Origin: Thermolongibacillus altinsuensis
GTDB lineage: Bacteria; Bacillota; Bacilli; Bacillales; Anoxybacillaceae
Assembly: GCF_004341205.1 (NCBI RefSeq)
Contig: NZ_SLUL01000004.1
Location: 62,001 to 126,000 of the forward strand
Reading direction: 5' to 3'
Length of the DNA: 64,000 bases
A program made the translations under genes and the position numbers. The notes below the pieces were generated by a model, which did no database searches, was not told the DNA's origin, and was given only the letters and a program-made list of their open reading frames with translations. Every line of letters begins with the position of its first letter. The first letter of the stretch is position 1. Of the stretch, positions 57,371 through 64,000 are shown one piece after another.

Positions 57371-58503
57371 TTTTCTCGGCGCAAACGCGGCTTCTCCCCA
57401 TATGTGATGGCTCTCCATATCCACTCGATTGGCCCTATTTCGAACGAACGCATCCACCAATGGCTATATATCACTTGAACGACATAAATGATGATTGCAA
57501 TCAATAACGCAACAAATGGGCGAACATTTCCGTATAAACCAAATCCGTAACTATAAAAAAGCGTTGTGCAAATAATGGATTGCAATAAATAATTGGTCAG
57601 CGCCATTTTCCCGACCGGAGCAAGCCATGACGATCTTTTTCTTAAAAAGAGGCTGAATGCTGTTAAATAAAAGATGGACAAAGCAGGACCGCCAATCATA
57701 TCTTGAATGTATTGCGTCACCACGTTTTTTTCCGTCCAGTACGGAAGCGATTTAAAAATGAGAGCAAATAAAAACGAAAACAGACACCACTTTTGAATCG
57801 TTAAGCGATGCTCATCCAATCTTTGAAACCATTGTTGTTTTGCGATGTATGCCCCAAATAAAAAAAGCGGTAAAATGGCAACCAAAAAGAAAACCAGCGT
57901 CCACGCATTGTTCATATACAACCAATCGTGCCAGCGCTGAATCAACACCTCCATCCACGTTCCATCTCGATAGTGACGAAGCGCTTCTTCAGCAAGTGCT
58001 GGTTCGGAAAGATCAACATCTCCCTCGCTTGCCCAGGCAAGAAAAAGCAACACGATCAAGATTCCATTCGGAACAAAAAACAATAAAAGCGACCATCTGA
58101 GCAACCATGCGGCGCTCGTGCGCACAAATAAGAAAAGAAACAAGCCAACCATGGCGTACGACATTAAAATATCTCCATGCCAAATAAAGAAAGCATGAAT
58201 GCAGCCGAATAAAAATAAAGCGGCTAAGCGGCGAGAAAAGATCCGTTGAAACGGTTGTCCCTTCTGCTTCGCTCGCTCAAGCATAATAAACGCTCCCCAA
58301 CCGAACAGCGTCGAAAACAGCGGATAAAAGCTCGCTTGAGCAAAAAGATCAATGAACATGACTGACCACCGATCGAGCATCCCCTTTGCGAAATGCTCTG
58401 GCTCGACGTAAAGCACAGGTGCGGAAAAATCAAAAATATTCACAAGCAAAATTCCTAACAAGGCAAAACCGCGAATCGCATCAACCACTCCAATTCGTTC
58501 CAC
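57361..58503 (-). CDS. DUF418 integral membrane protein
   Basis: The roughly 380-residue protein has about ten hydrophobic segments and the family features VVDAIRGFALLGILLVNI at the N terminus, and FGWGAFIMLERA. The C-terminal DUF418 region includes GKMALTNYLLQSIICTT and ends near a Trp-rich FEIGPIEWIWR. This resembles the YeiB/YrkO group of unknown function. GTG at 58503 is preferred because GAGAGGTG precedes it; in-frame starts further upstream lack such a site. It is convergent with yisI. Confidence 0.82.
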   Translation of the reverse strand: MERIGVVDAIRGFALLGILLVNIFDFSAPVLYVEPEHFAKGMLDRWSVMFIDLFAQASFYPLFSTLFGWGAFIMLERAKQKGQPFQRIFSRRLAALFLFGCIHAFFIWHGDILMSYAMVGLFLFLFVRTSAAWLLRWSLLLFFVPNGILIVLLFLAWASEGDVDLSEPALAEEALRHYRDGTWMEVLIQRWHDWLYMNNAWTLVFFLVAILPLFLFGAYIAKQQWFQRLDEHRLTIQKWCLFSFLFALIFKSLPYWTEKNVVTQYIQDMIGGPALSIFYLTAFSLFLRKRSSWLAPVGKMALTNYLLQSIICTTLFYSYGFGLYGNVRPFVALLIAIIIYVVQVIYSHWWMRSFEIGPIEWIWRAITYGEKPRLRREKTT

Positions 58504-58546
58504 TTGCACCACCTCTCCATATAACTCTCCATATAAGAATAAAAGA

Positions 58547-58568
58547 CCGCTTGTCAAAACACAAGCGG
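58547..58568 (-). terminator. Terminator of the acyl-CoA synthetase gene
   Basis: A perfect 8-bp stem (58547-58554 with 58561-58568) has a 6-nt loop and a TCTTTTATT tail on the minus strand. Confidence 0.75.
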
Positions 58569-58578
58569 CCTTACGTTA

Positions 58579-60171
58579 TTAATTGACATAGCGTCCTGCT
58601 TTTCCATGTGCTTTCCAATATTCATTGCGCAAATGAACTTTTTGAATTTTTCCAGAAGCGGTTTTTGGCAATTCATTCACAAATGTTACGCCTGTAATGG
58701 CTTTAAAATGGGCTAGTCTTTCGCGCGAAAAGGCGATTAATTCTTGTTCAGTCACTTCTTTGCCTGGACGAACAACAACGAACGCATGCGGCGTTTCTCC
58801 CCACTTTTCATGTGGAGCTGCAATAACCGCAGCTTCAAGTACAGCTGGATGCTCATACAAAACCCCTTCGACTTCAATGGACGAAATGTTTTCGCCCCCG
58901 CTAATAATAATATCCTTTTTACGATCGACAATATCAATGTTTCCATATTCATCGACCGTTGCCATATCGCCTGTGTGCAGCCAGCCGTTGCGAATCGCTT
59001 CCATCGTTGCTTCAGAATTTTTCCAATATCCTGCCATGACGCCGTTGCTGCGAACAATCACTTCTCCAATCGTTTTCCCGTCATGCGGAACTTCTTGTCC
59101 ATATTCATCCACCACTTTCACTTCACATCCGATCATCGCATACCCTGCTTTTGCCTTCATCCGATATTGCTCTTTCATCGGCAAATGGCGCAAGTGTGAA
59201 CGAACCGTTGAAACGAGGCTAAGCGGCGAAGACTCCGTCATGCCGTACACTTGAATAAATTCCCATCCCAACTCTTTTTCGACGCGTGTCACAAACGCAG
59301 GCGGTGGAGCAGAACCAGCAATAACGACACGAACATTATGCTCAACCGTTGGCACATTTTGTTCGTAATATTGCAACAGAGAGTTTAAGACTGTTGGGGC
59401 CATATGCATAACGGTTACTTTATATTTTTGAATATAGTCGAAAATCATTTCTGGAATCGCCTTTCTCAAACAAACGTGCGTAGCTCCATTCGCCGTATAA
59501 TAAAACGGCGCTCCCCATCCGTTAACATGAAACATCGGCAAAATATGCAAATAAACATCACGATCAGAAACGCGGAGATGATGCATGGCGCTGAGAGCAT
59601 GTAAATAGTTGTTGCGGTGGGTGAGCATGACTCCTTTTGGATTTCCTGTTGTTCCGCTTGTGTATAAAAGGCTGCATACATCATTTTCATCGATCTGAGG
59701 CCGTTCAAACGGAGTGACTGGGTATTGAGCCAACCAATCATCGTAAGCAATTTCATCTATATCATCATTTTTGCCTTGCACAATTATATGTTCGACCGTT
59801 TTTAATTCGTTTCGTACAGGAGCAATGAGATGATACAATTCTTGATCAACAAATAATACTTTGCTTTCGCTATGATTTAAAATAAACACATAGTCATCAG
59901 GCTTTAAGCGAATGTTCATCGGCACCATAACGGCTCCTAATTGAAATACGCCATAAAATCCTTCGAGCATTTCTAGCGTATTCGGTGCCAAGTATGCAAC
60001 GCGGTCTCCTTTTTTCACTCCTAAATCCGCCAATCCGTGCGAAAGCTGGTTAACGCGATCATTTAACTGTTTGTATGTAAGTTCCCTCCCCTCGTAAATG
60101 ACGCCCACTTTTTCTCCATACAACGAAACGGCGCGATCCAAAAAATGCGTCAATACTAATGGTACATTCAT
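58579..60171 (-). CDS. Acyl-CoA synthetase (AMP-binding, fatty-acid type)
   Basis: The 530-residue protein belongs to the ANL adenylating superfamily. It has the P-loop-like LLYTSGTTGNPKGVML (about 168-183), the QVYGMTESSP motif, the hinge region IDIVDRKKDIIISGGENIS and the C-terminal catalytic lysine in PKTASGKIQK. These place it among fatty or short/medium-chain acyl-CoA synthetases, which activate a carboxylate as acyl-AMP and transfer it to CoA. No beta-oxidation gene is adjacent, so chain length cannot be told. The start at 60171 has GGGGGATCGGGG upstream. Confidence 0.9.
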   Translation of the reverse strand: MNVPLVLTHFLDRAVSLYGEKVGVIYEGRELTYKQLNDRVNQLSHGLADLGVKKGDRVAYLAPNTLEMLEGFYGVFQLGAVMVPMNIRLKPDDYVFILNHSESKVLFVDQELYHLIAPVRNELKTVEHIIVQGKNDDIDEIAYDDWLAQYPVTPFERPQIDENDVCSLLYTSGTTGNPKGVMLTHRNNYLHALSAMHHLRVSDRDVYLHILPMFHVNGWGAPFYYTANGATHVCLRKAIPEMIFDYIQKYKVTVMHMAPTVLNSLLQYYEQNVPTVEHNVRVVIAGSAPPPAFVTRVEKELGWEFIQVYGMTESSPLSLVSTVRSHLRHLPMKEQYRMKAKAGYAMIGCEVKVVDEYGQEVPHDGKTIGEVIVRSNGVMAGYWKNSEATMEAIRNGWLHTGDMATVDEYGNIDIVDRKKDIIISGGENISSIEVEGVLYEHPAVLEAAVIAAPHEKWGETPHAFVVVRPGKEVTEQELIAFSRERLAHFKAITGVTFVNELPKTASGKIQKVHLRNEYWKAHGKAGRYVN

Positions 60172-60274
60172 CCCCGATCCCCCTTTTTAAAATTCTAAAA
60201 AATAATAAAATTCAAAAATATTATAGCACATCTTTTTAATTGTGCATTTCTAATTCATGAAAATAAGGCAAAAA

Positions 60275-60300
60275 AGTGCTTCCGCTTCCGTCGGAAACAC
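60275..60300 (-). terminator. Terminator of the reverse GerPF-like gene
   Basis: An imperfect stem, GTGCTTCCG with CGGAAACAC, is followed by TTTTTT on the minus strand, just after the stop codon. Confidence 0.65.
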
Positions 60301-60304
60301 CCTT

Positions 60305-60499
60305 CTATCTTTTACTAATTATATTTGTCACGCTATTGATTGTATTGGTCTGTAAAAAGTCTCCCGTATTTCCACCGCCCGCCCCTGAAATCGATTTATT
60401 TGCACTTTTTGGTGAAATGCATAATACGTCACCAAAGTTAACAACCGATTCACCGCTTACATTTGTAATTTTGATGGCTCCTAAAATAATTAATGACAT
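60305..60499 (-). CDS. GerPA/GerPF-like spore germination paralogue (reverse)
   Basis: The 64-residue protein begins MSLIILGAIKITNVSGESVV and contains FGDVLCISPKSANKS and SGAGGGNTGDFLQTNT, the core of the GerPA/GerPF family. Compared with the other copies it lacks the acidic DPD...DTN tail, so it may be a shortened paralogue. ATG at 60499 has GAGGA 8 nt upstream. It is divergent from the gerP operon, head-to-head with a very similar copy. A SigK-like -10 (CATATGATA, 60528-60536, minus strand) lies upstream, without a clear -35. Confidence 0.8.
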   Translation of the reverse strand: MSLIILGAIKITNVSGESVVNFGDVLCISPKSANKSISGAGGGNTGDFLQTNTINSVTNIISKR

Positions 60500-60564
60500 C
60501 GCCTTCATCCTCACTCATTTGTTTCTATATCATATGCCAATCCAAATCGACGGAAACTGACAGA

Positions 60565-60593
60565 CACCTAACAAGCCTGTTTGCTCATATACT
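60565..60593 (+). promoter_or_regulatory. SigK-type promoter of the gerP operon
   Basis: CACC (60565-60568), a 17-bp spacer and CATATACT (60586-60593) match the SigK consensus (AC-N16/17-CATANNNT). gerP is transcribed in the mother cell under SigK in B. subtilis and B. cereus. Confidence 0.55.
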
Positions 60594-60621
60594 GTAAAAA
60601 ATGAATGAAAGGACGATTGAC

Positions 60622-60846
60622 ATGCCTTCTTACATTGCTGGACCGATTAAAATTACAAGCGTCAGCGGCGACAGCACCGTTAATTTCGGTGATGCGTTGC
60701 AAATTGCTCCGAAAAGCTCCACTAAATCGCTCTCTGGATCTGGCGGAGGAAACTCTGGCGATTTTTTGCAAACCAATACACTTGTTAGTTTCACCAATAC
60801 CATCGATCCGGATCTCGCCGATACGAATACGGTTGCGAATAATTAG
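60622..60846 (+). CDS. GerPF-like spore germination protein, extra copy
   Basis: The 74-residue protein starts MPSYIAGPIKITSVSGDS and holds the family core (NFGDALQIAPKSS, SGSGGGNSGDFLQTNT) plus the acidic tail IDPDLADTN. It lies 16 bp before gerPA and leads the operon. It resembles GerPF and the reverse copy at 60.3-60.5 kb more than GerPA, suggesting a local duplication. ATG at 60622 follows AAAGGA; a frame extension of seven codons is less likely. GerP proteins help germinants pass the spore coat. Confidence 0.82.
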   Translation: MPSYIAGPIKITSVSGDSTVNFGDALQIAPKSSTKSLSGSGGGNSGDFLQTNTLVSFTNTIDPDLADTNTVANN

Positions 60847-60862
60847 TTAAGGAGAATGACGT

Positions 60863-61084
60863 ATGCCAGCCATTGTGGGAGCAGTGAAAATTAATAGTAT
60901 CGGAAATAGCGGAATTTTCCATATTGGTGATGTATTTGCTATTTCACCATACAGCGTCGTCAAAACATTCGCAGGAGCTGGCTCATTTAACACTGGAGAT
61001 GGATTGCGCATTTACAACCAATATAGCAATACAAACACAAACGACCCTGATGTAGCGGATTCAAACATTGCCGCAAATGCATAA
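60863..61084 (+). CDS. gerPA: Spore germination protein GerPA
   Basis: The 73-residue GerPA begins [19 protein letters not shown] and has [20 protein letters not shown] and a C-terminal [10 protein letters not shown]. It is a small coat-associated protein required for normal passage of nutrient germinants through the spore coat. TAAGGAG lies before the ATG. It is followed at 12 bp by gerPB in the conserved order gerPA-B-C-D-E-F. Confidence 0.92.
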   Translation: MPAIVGAVKINSIGNSGIFHIGDVFAISPYSVVKTFAGAGSFNTGDGLRIYNQYSNTNTNDPDVADSNIAANA

Positions 61085-61096
61085 AGGAGGAATAAA

Positions 61097-61312
61097 ATGA
61101 ATTTCTACATTCAACAAACGATTGCGATTCATCAATTAAAAATCGGATCAGTCAGCAACTCTTCGGTATTGCAAATCGGGAGCGCAGGCAAAATTCAACC
61201 GTTGGCGACATTAAGTAATACAGGGAAGTTTGTAGAACCTGCCCCCGAATCAAAAATCGAAGCAGAAGGTCCGATTATAGGGCCGCTTGTTCCACTGCAA
61301 TCGTTCGTATAA
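61097..61312 (+). CDS. gerPB: Spore germination protein GerPB
   Basis: The 71-residue protein begins MNFYIQQTIAIHQLKIGSVS and contains NSSVLQIGSAGKIQPLA, ending with a Pro-rich segment (GPIIGPLVPLQSF). It has the GerPB/GerPD character: N-terminal beta-strand-rich part and a GPxxP tail. The ATG follows AAAGGAGG. It is part of the gerP operon, between gerPA and gerPC. Confidence 0.9.
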   Translation: MNFYIQQTIAIHQLKIGSVSNSSVLQIGSAGKIQPLATLSNTGKFVEPAPESKIEAEGPIIGPLVPLQSFV

Positions 61313-61389
61313 GAAGAAAATAAGTGATACTCCCCAAAAAACAACCATACATTAAAATAGGTGGATTGTGCGCACAAGGGGGGAGAACG

Positions 61390-61977
61390 ATGTGGTCCAA
61401 CTACTTCAAACAATTAGAAACCTATTTAAAGTGGCAACAAACAAAAATCATTGCATTGGAACAAAAAATAGCGCAATTACAAAAAGAATATGCTGAGCTA
61501 AAAAAAAGGCCGCAAATGAACATTGAAAAAATGGAGTATCATTTTGACCAGTTGAAAGTGGAAACGCTTGAAGGAACACTAAACATCGGATTAACCCCTT
61601 CCTCTCTAATCGATGGAAATATTGAAGATTTTTCCGTAACGAAAGGGAAAACGATTGTCTCTCACCCTGAACCTCTTTTATTTCGCACCATTCAAACATC
61701 CATTCAAGCGTTTTTACAAGAAGACGGGAAAAAAATGATCCAAAATATAGAGAAACGTTTTTCTTATCAACTAGATGATTATTATCGACAATTTATCTTG
61801 CAAGACATTGCTCGGCAATTAGACGAGCGTATTCGTTTTTATTTAAATCAAGTCGAAAAAGCAGGAAAAACGAATGAACAAATTCAAGAAGAAATTATCG
61901 GAAAAATCAAACGCGACATTGAACACTCGATTGAATCATTTTTAAAACATTTACCGAGAGAGGAGCAACATGAATGA
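61390..61977 (+). CDS. gerPC: Spore germination protein GerPC
   Basis: GerPC is the largest GerP protein (195 residues here). Its N terminus is coiled-coil-like (WSNYFKQLETYLKWQQ and IALEQKIAQLQKEYAELKK). A middle segment GTLNIGLTP and a helical, charged C-terminal half follow. ATG at 61390 is chosen because AAGGGGGGAG precedes it; the longer frame runs over the previous intergenic region. The TGA stop overlaps the gerPD ATG (ATGA), so translation is coupled. Confidence 0.9.
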   Translation: MWSNYFKQLETYLKWQQTKIIALEQKIAQLQKEYAELKKRPQMNIEKMEYHFDQLKVETLEGTLNIGLTPSSLIDGNIEDFSVTKGKTIVSHPEPLLFRTIQTSIQAFLQEDGKKMIQNIEKRFSYQLDDYYRQFILQDIARQLDERIRFYLNQVEKAGKTNEQIQEEIIGKIKRDIEHSIESFLKHLPREEQHE

Positions 61978-62168
61978 ATTTTACCGTCATTAATCATGAC
62001 GTTCACGTTGGTCATATTCATATTATCGGGGTGACAAGCTCATCGCTCGTACTTGTTGGCGACAGCGAAACGATTCAACTTGCTTCCGCCTTCGATACAC
62101 CGCCAGAATCATTAATTATTGGCCCATTCGCTCCCATTGTTGTAACCGACGAAGGAAGCAAAAAATGA
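61974..62168 (+). CDS. gerPD: Spore germination protein GerPD
   Basis: The 64-residue protein begins MNFTVINHDVHVGHIHIIGV and has SSSLVLVGDSETIQLAS and the GPFAP tail, mirroring GerPB. Its start overlaps gerPC and its stop overlaps gerPE, both as ATGA. It has the same role and operon as the other GerP proteins. Confidence 0.9.
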   Translation: MNFTVINHDVHVGHIHIIGVTSSSLVLVGDSETIQLASAFDTPPESLIIGPFAPIVVTDEGSKK

Positions 62169-62563
62169 GCCGTCTATCACTTGTTCAATGGATTAACACA
62201 AATGCTGTTGCATTCGGCTCTGTTCTTCAAATCGGAGACAGCAACCAAGTTATTTTGCGGTCGAAAGCGATCGCTTTACAGCGGCAATACGAATTTTTTG
62301 ACACTCGTGAACTTCCAATGACATTTCCCGTTTTCACAAAACCGATTCCAAAACCGAATTTTGATGATGAACCAATGGTTTTTCATAAGCTCAATGAATG
62401 TCCGACCATTTCCGTTCGTTCGATCCGCACTTTAGGGATTTCTTCCTCTTCAGCCGTTCATATCGGCTCCACTAAACTCGTTCAAACGGAAGTGCGCATT
62501 AAACATATTCGACAACTAGCTGAAAAGGGTGAAAAAGATGCCAGCCATCGTCGGGCCGATTAA
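62165..62563 (+). CDS. gerPE: Spore germination protein GerPE
   Basis: The 132-residue GerPE contains two repeats of the GerP strand motif: SLVQWINTNAVAFGSVLQIGD near the N terminus and a similar VRSIRTLGISSSSAVHIGST near residue 85. A Pro-rich linker (PKPNFDDEP) separates them. The ATG overlaps the gerPD stop, and its 3' end overlaps gerPF by 26 bp. Confidence 0.9.
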   Translation: MSRLSLVQWINTNAVAFGSVLQIGDSNQVILRSKAIALQRQYEFFDTRELPMTFPVFTKPIPKPNFDDEPMVFHKLNECPTISVRSIRTLGISSSSAVHIGSTKLVQTEVRIKHIRQLAEKGEKDASHRRAD

Positions 62564-62759
62564 AATTACAACCGTCAGTAGCGGAGCCGTTGTTCAAGTA
62601 GGCGATTCTCTGTACATTTCCCCAAAAACGACAGCGAAAACGTATAGCGGTGCTGGGGCCTTTAATACAGGGGACTTTTTACAAACAAACAACGGTATTA
62701 GCTTGACAAATACGTTAGATTCGGATGTATTTGACAGCAACGTTAAGCAAAATAATTAG
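62538..62759 (+). CDS. gerPF: Spore germination protein GerPF
   Basis: The 73-residue protein begins MPAIVGPIKITTVSSGAVVQ and contains SLYISPKTTAKTYSGAGAFN and GDFLQTNNGISLTNTLDSDV. ATG at 62538 has AAGGGTG six bases upstream; it lies inside the end of gerPE. It is the last gene of the operon and is followed by a bidirectional terminator facing sbcC, as in B. subtilis. Confidence 0.92.
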   Translation: MPAIVGPIKITTVSSGAVVQVGDSLYISPKTTAKTYSGAGAFNTGDFLQTNNGISLTNTLDSDVFDSNVKQNN

Positions 62760-62795
62760 CGTTGCTTTTTTATTTTCTATACCTCCTGCACAAAA

Positions 62796-62824
62796 AAAGG
62801 TTGAGGGATCATCCCCCAACCTTT
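62796..62824. terminator. Bidirectional terminator between gerPF and sbcC
   Basis: The stem AAAGGTTG (62796-62803)/CAACCTTT (62817-62824) is extended by GGG/CCC pairs. It is flanked by A- and T-rich sequence, and the sbcC stop codon abuts it. Confidence 0.85.
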
Positions 62825-64000
62825 TACATCGTTTCCAAACGGACGCGCGTTCCCCTTCCTGAAGGTTCCGCCGGTTCCACAATGAGGCGTTTCGGCAAGC
62901 GGGCACGCAATTCTTGGACGTGGCTAATCACTCCGATCGCCATTTCTTTCGATTGCAGCTTCTCTAATGAGGTGATTACAACATCTAACAGCTCTCCATC
63001 GAGCGTACCGAATCCTTCATCTAAAAAGAAAAACTGTAACGGATACTCCCCGCGCAGCTGAATTTGCGCCGAGAGCGCAAGCGCCAGCGACAACGATGTT
63101 AAAAATGTCTCTCCCCCCGATAACGTCGTCACCGGGCGGCGCACTCCACCATTTGCGTCATCACGAATGATAAAGCCGCCTTCTGAATCGATTTCAATCG
63201 CATACCGTTGCCGCGTTAACGCTCCAAGCTGTTGGGAAGCGTAGCGCGTCACGTTAATCAGTTGCTCTTCAGCGATAAATTCGACAAAACTATTTCCGCG
63301 CAAAACCGTTTGCAATTCACGATATTGGTTCGCTAAACGCTCCAAATCAAGACGTTGCCGTTCAAGCTGTTCAAAGCGAGCATGCTTCGCTTCCAGCTCA
63401 TGGACGATTGTTCGCAAAGAAGCGACTTGTTCAATCAATGCGGTCGTTTTCTTTTCCATTTCTTCACGCAATCGCTCTGTCTCTCTCCACTGTTCTTCTG
63501 TCATTTCTTCTCCATTCATTGCTTGATTTAATCGTTCCCATTCATTTTGAAGCTTTGTCCATTTTTCTTTATATTGTTCGATCCGCTCGGCGATCATGGC
63601 TTTCTCTTCCGCCTTTAATCGCGCAGACCACACTTCCTCATGAGTGGCAAACGAGCTAGCGTTCAATTGTTTTTCCAATTCAGCATCAGCTTGTTCAAGG
63701 CGCTTTTCACTTTCCGCAAGCGCTAACTGAGCCGCTTGCTTTTCAGCCTGTAACGACTGGTACTGTCCTTGAATGACATTCCATCGTTCATACGCCTCTT
63801 CTTCTTGTTTTTGCAGCTGCGACAGATGTTGTTCCGCTTCCGCAAGCAATTGTTCAAGTTTTTCCCCATCAGTCGAAACAGGCAATGTTTTTTCATACTC
63901 TTTATATTGTTGTTGCTTCATTTGTGCTAATGAAGACCGCTCCGCTTTTGTTCGTTCCAGATGTTGCCACATTTCTTTCAATTTTTCCAGTTCCACGCTT
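62824..64000 (-). CDS. sbcC: Exonuclease SbcC, C-terminal part (cut by the window edge)
   Basis: At least 391 residues of the C-terminal part of the SbcCD nuclease ATPase are present; the open frame continues past 64000. The visible part is a long Glu/Lys/Gln-rich coiled coil (up to about residue 250 of the fragment). The ABC C-lobe follows, with the signature TTLSGGETFLTSLSLALA, the Walker B/D-loop FFLDEGFGTLD and the switch SHVQELRARLPKR. With SbcD it cleaves hairpin and double-strand DNA ends. The gerP neighbour matches B. subtilis gene order. Confidence 0.93.
   Translation of the reverse strand, partial: SVELEKLKEMWQHLERTKAERSSLAQMKQQQYKEYEKTLPVSTDGEKLEQLLAEAEQHLSQLQKQEEEAYERWNVIQGQYQSLQAEKQAAQLALAESEKRLEQADAELEKQLNASSFATHEEVWSARLKAEEKAMIAERIEQYKEKWTKLQNEWERLNQAMNGEEMTEEQWRETERLREEMEKKTTALIEQVASLRTIVHELEAKHARFEQLERQRLDLERLANQYRELQTVLRGNSFVEFIAEEQLINVTRYASQQLGALTRQRYAIEIDSEGGFIIRDDANGGVRRPVTTLSGGETFLTSLSLALALSAQIQLRGEYPLQFFFLDEGFGTLDGELLDVVITSLEKLQSKEMAIGVISHVQELRARLPKRLIVEPAEPSGRGTRVRLETM

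Overview
The window looks like a chromosomal segment of a moderately thermophilic Bacillaceae member close to Anoxybacillus/Geobacillus. The evidence is gene content and order, typical Gram-positive Shine-Dalgarno sites (including several TTG/GTG starts), spore genes (gerP, a Spo0E-type phosphatase), and a signal-peptide plus C-terminally anchored alpha-amylase and a neopullulanase of the type known from those genera. The species assignment is inference. Much of the window follows, in inverted order, the Bacillus subtilis interval sbcC-gerP-yisI-yisK-yisL-yisN-asnO-yisQ-yisR ... yitJ-yitK ... yitR-yitS-yitT-yitU-yitV ... argCJBD-carAB-argF-yjzC-yjzD-yjaU-med-fabHAF-yjaZ-app. Blocks that B. subtilis lacks or keeps elsewhere are interspersed: clpB, uppP, fnr-ywiC, a chemoreceptor/BMP pair, metH, an SDR gene, cobQ, the maltodextrin/amylase cluster, a GGDEF-EAL gene and rocD.

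Layout. 1-3.3 kb: start of an oligopeptide ABC ATPase, yjaZ, and fabF-fabHA behind a FapR-like operator. 3.3-9.4 kb: med (without comZ), a yjaU-like hydrolase homologue, yjzD, clpB behind a CtsR operator, yjzC and uppP. 9.4-18.8 kb: one long arginine operon argC-argJ-argB-argD-carA-carB-argF with several overlapping or nearly abutting genes and paired ARG boxes before both argC and carA. 19-20.9 kb: fnr and ywiC, with an Fnr box in front of ywiC, followed by an orphan DNA stretch that folds into a near-perfect cloverleaf. 20.9-28.3 kb: yitV, yitU, small proteins, yitT, a DegV protein, an MCP with a BMP lipoprotein, and yitK. 28.4-36.4 kb: a SAM-I riboswitch controlling yitJ-metH, an SDR dehydrogenase, an orphan structured element and cobQ.

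36.5-47.3 kb is a starch/maltodextrin island. It holds a LacI-type regulator, GH31 alpha-glucosidase, membrane-anchored alpha-amylase, permeases MalG and MalF and the binding lipoprotein MalE on the minus strand, with a divergent neopullulanase. The amylase cuts starch outside the cell, MalEFG imports dextrins, and neopullulanase and alpha-glucosidase finish degradation inside. No transport ATPase is encoded here. Several cre/LacI-type operators lie between malE and the neopullulanase gene.

47.3-64 kb: yisR (AraC) and yisQ (MATE), divergent and sharing a 16-bp direct repeat; asnO, yisN, a PAS-GGDEF-EAL protein with a degenerate GGDEF motif, yisL, rocD, yisK, a Spo0E-like phosphatase, a DUF418 membrane protein and an acyl-CoA synthetase. 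The gerPABCDEF operon follows with two extra GerPF-like paralogues, and the 3' part of sbcC runs off the right edge. No tRNA, rRNA, CRISPR array, prophage or intact insertion sequence was seen.
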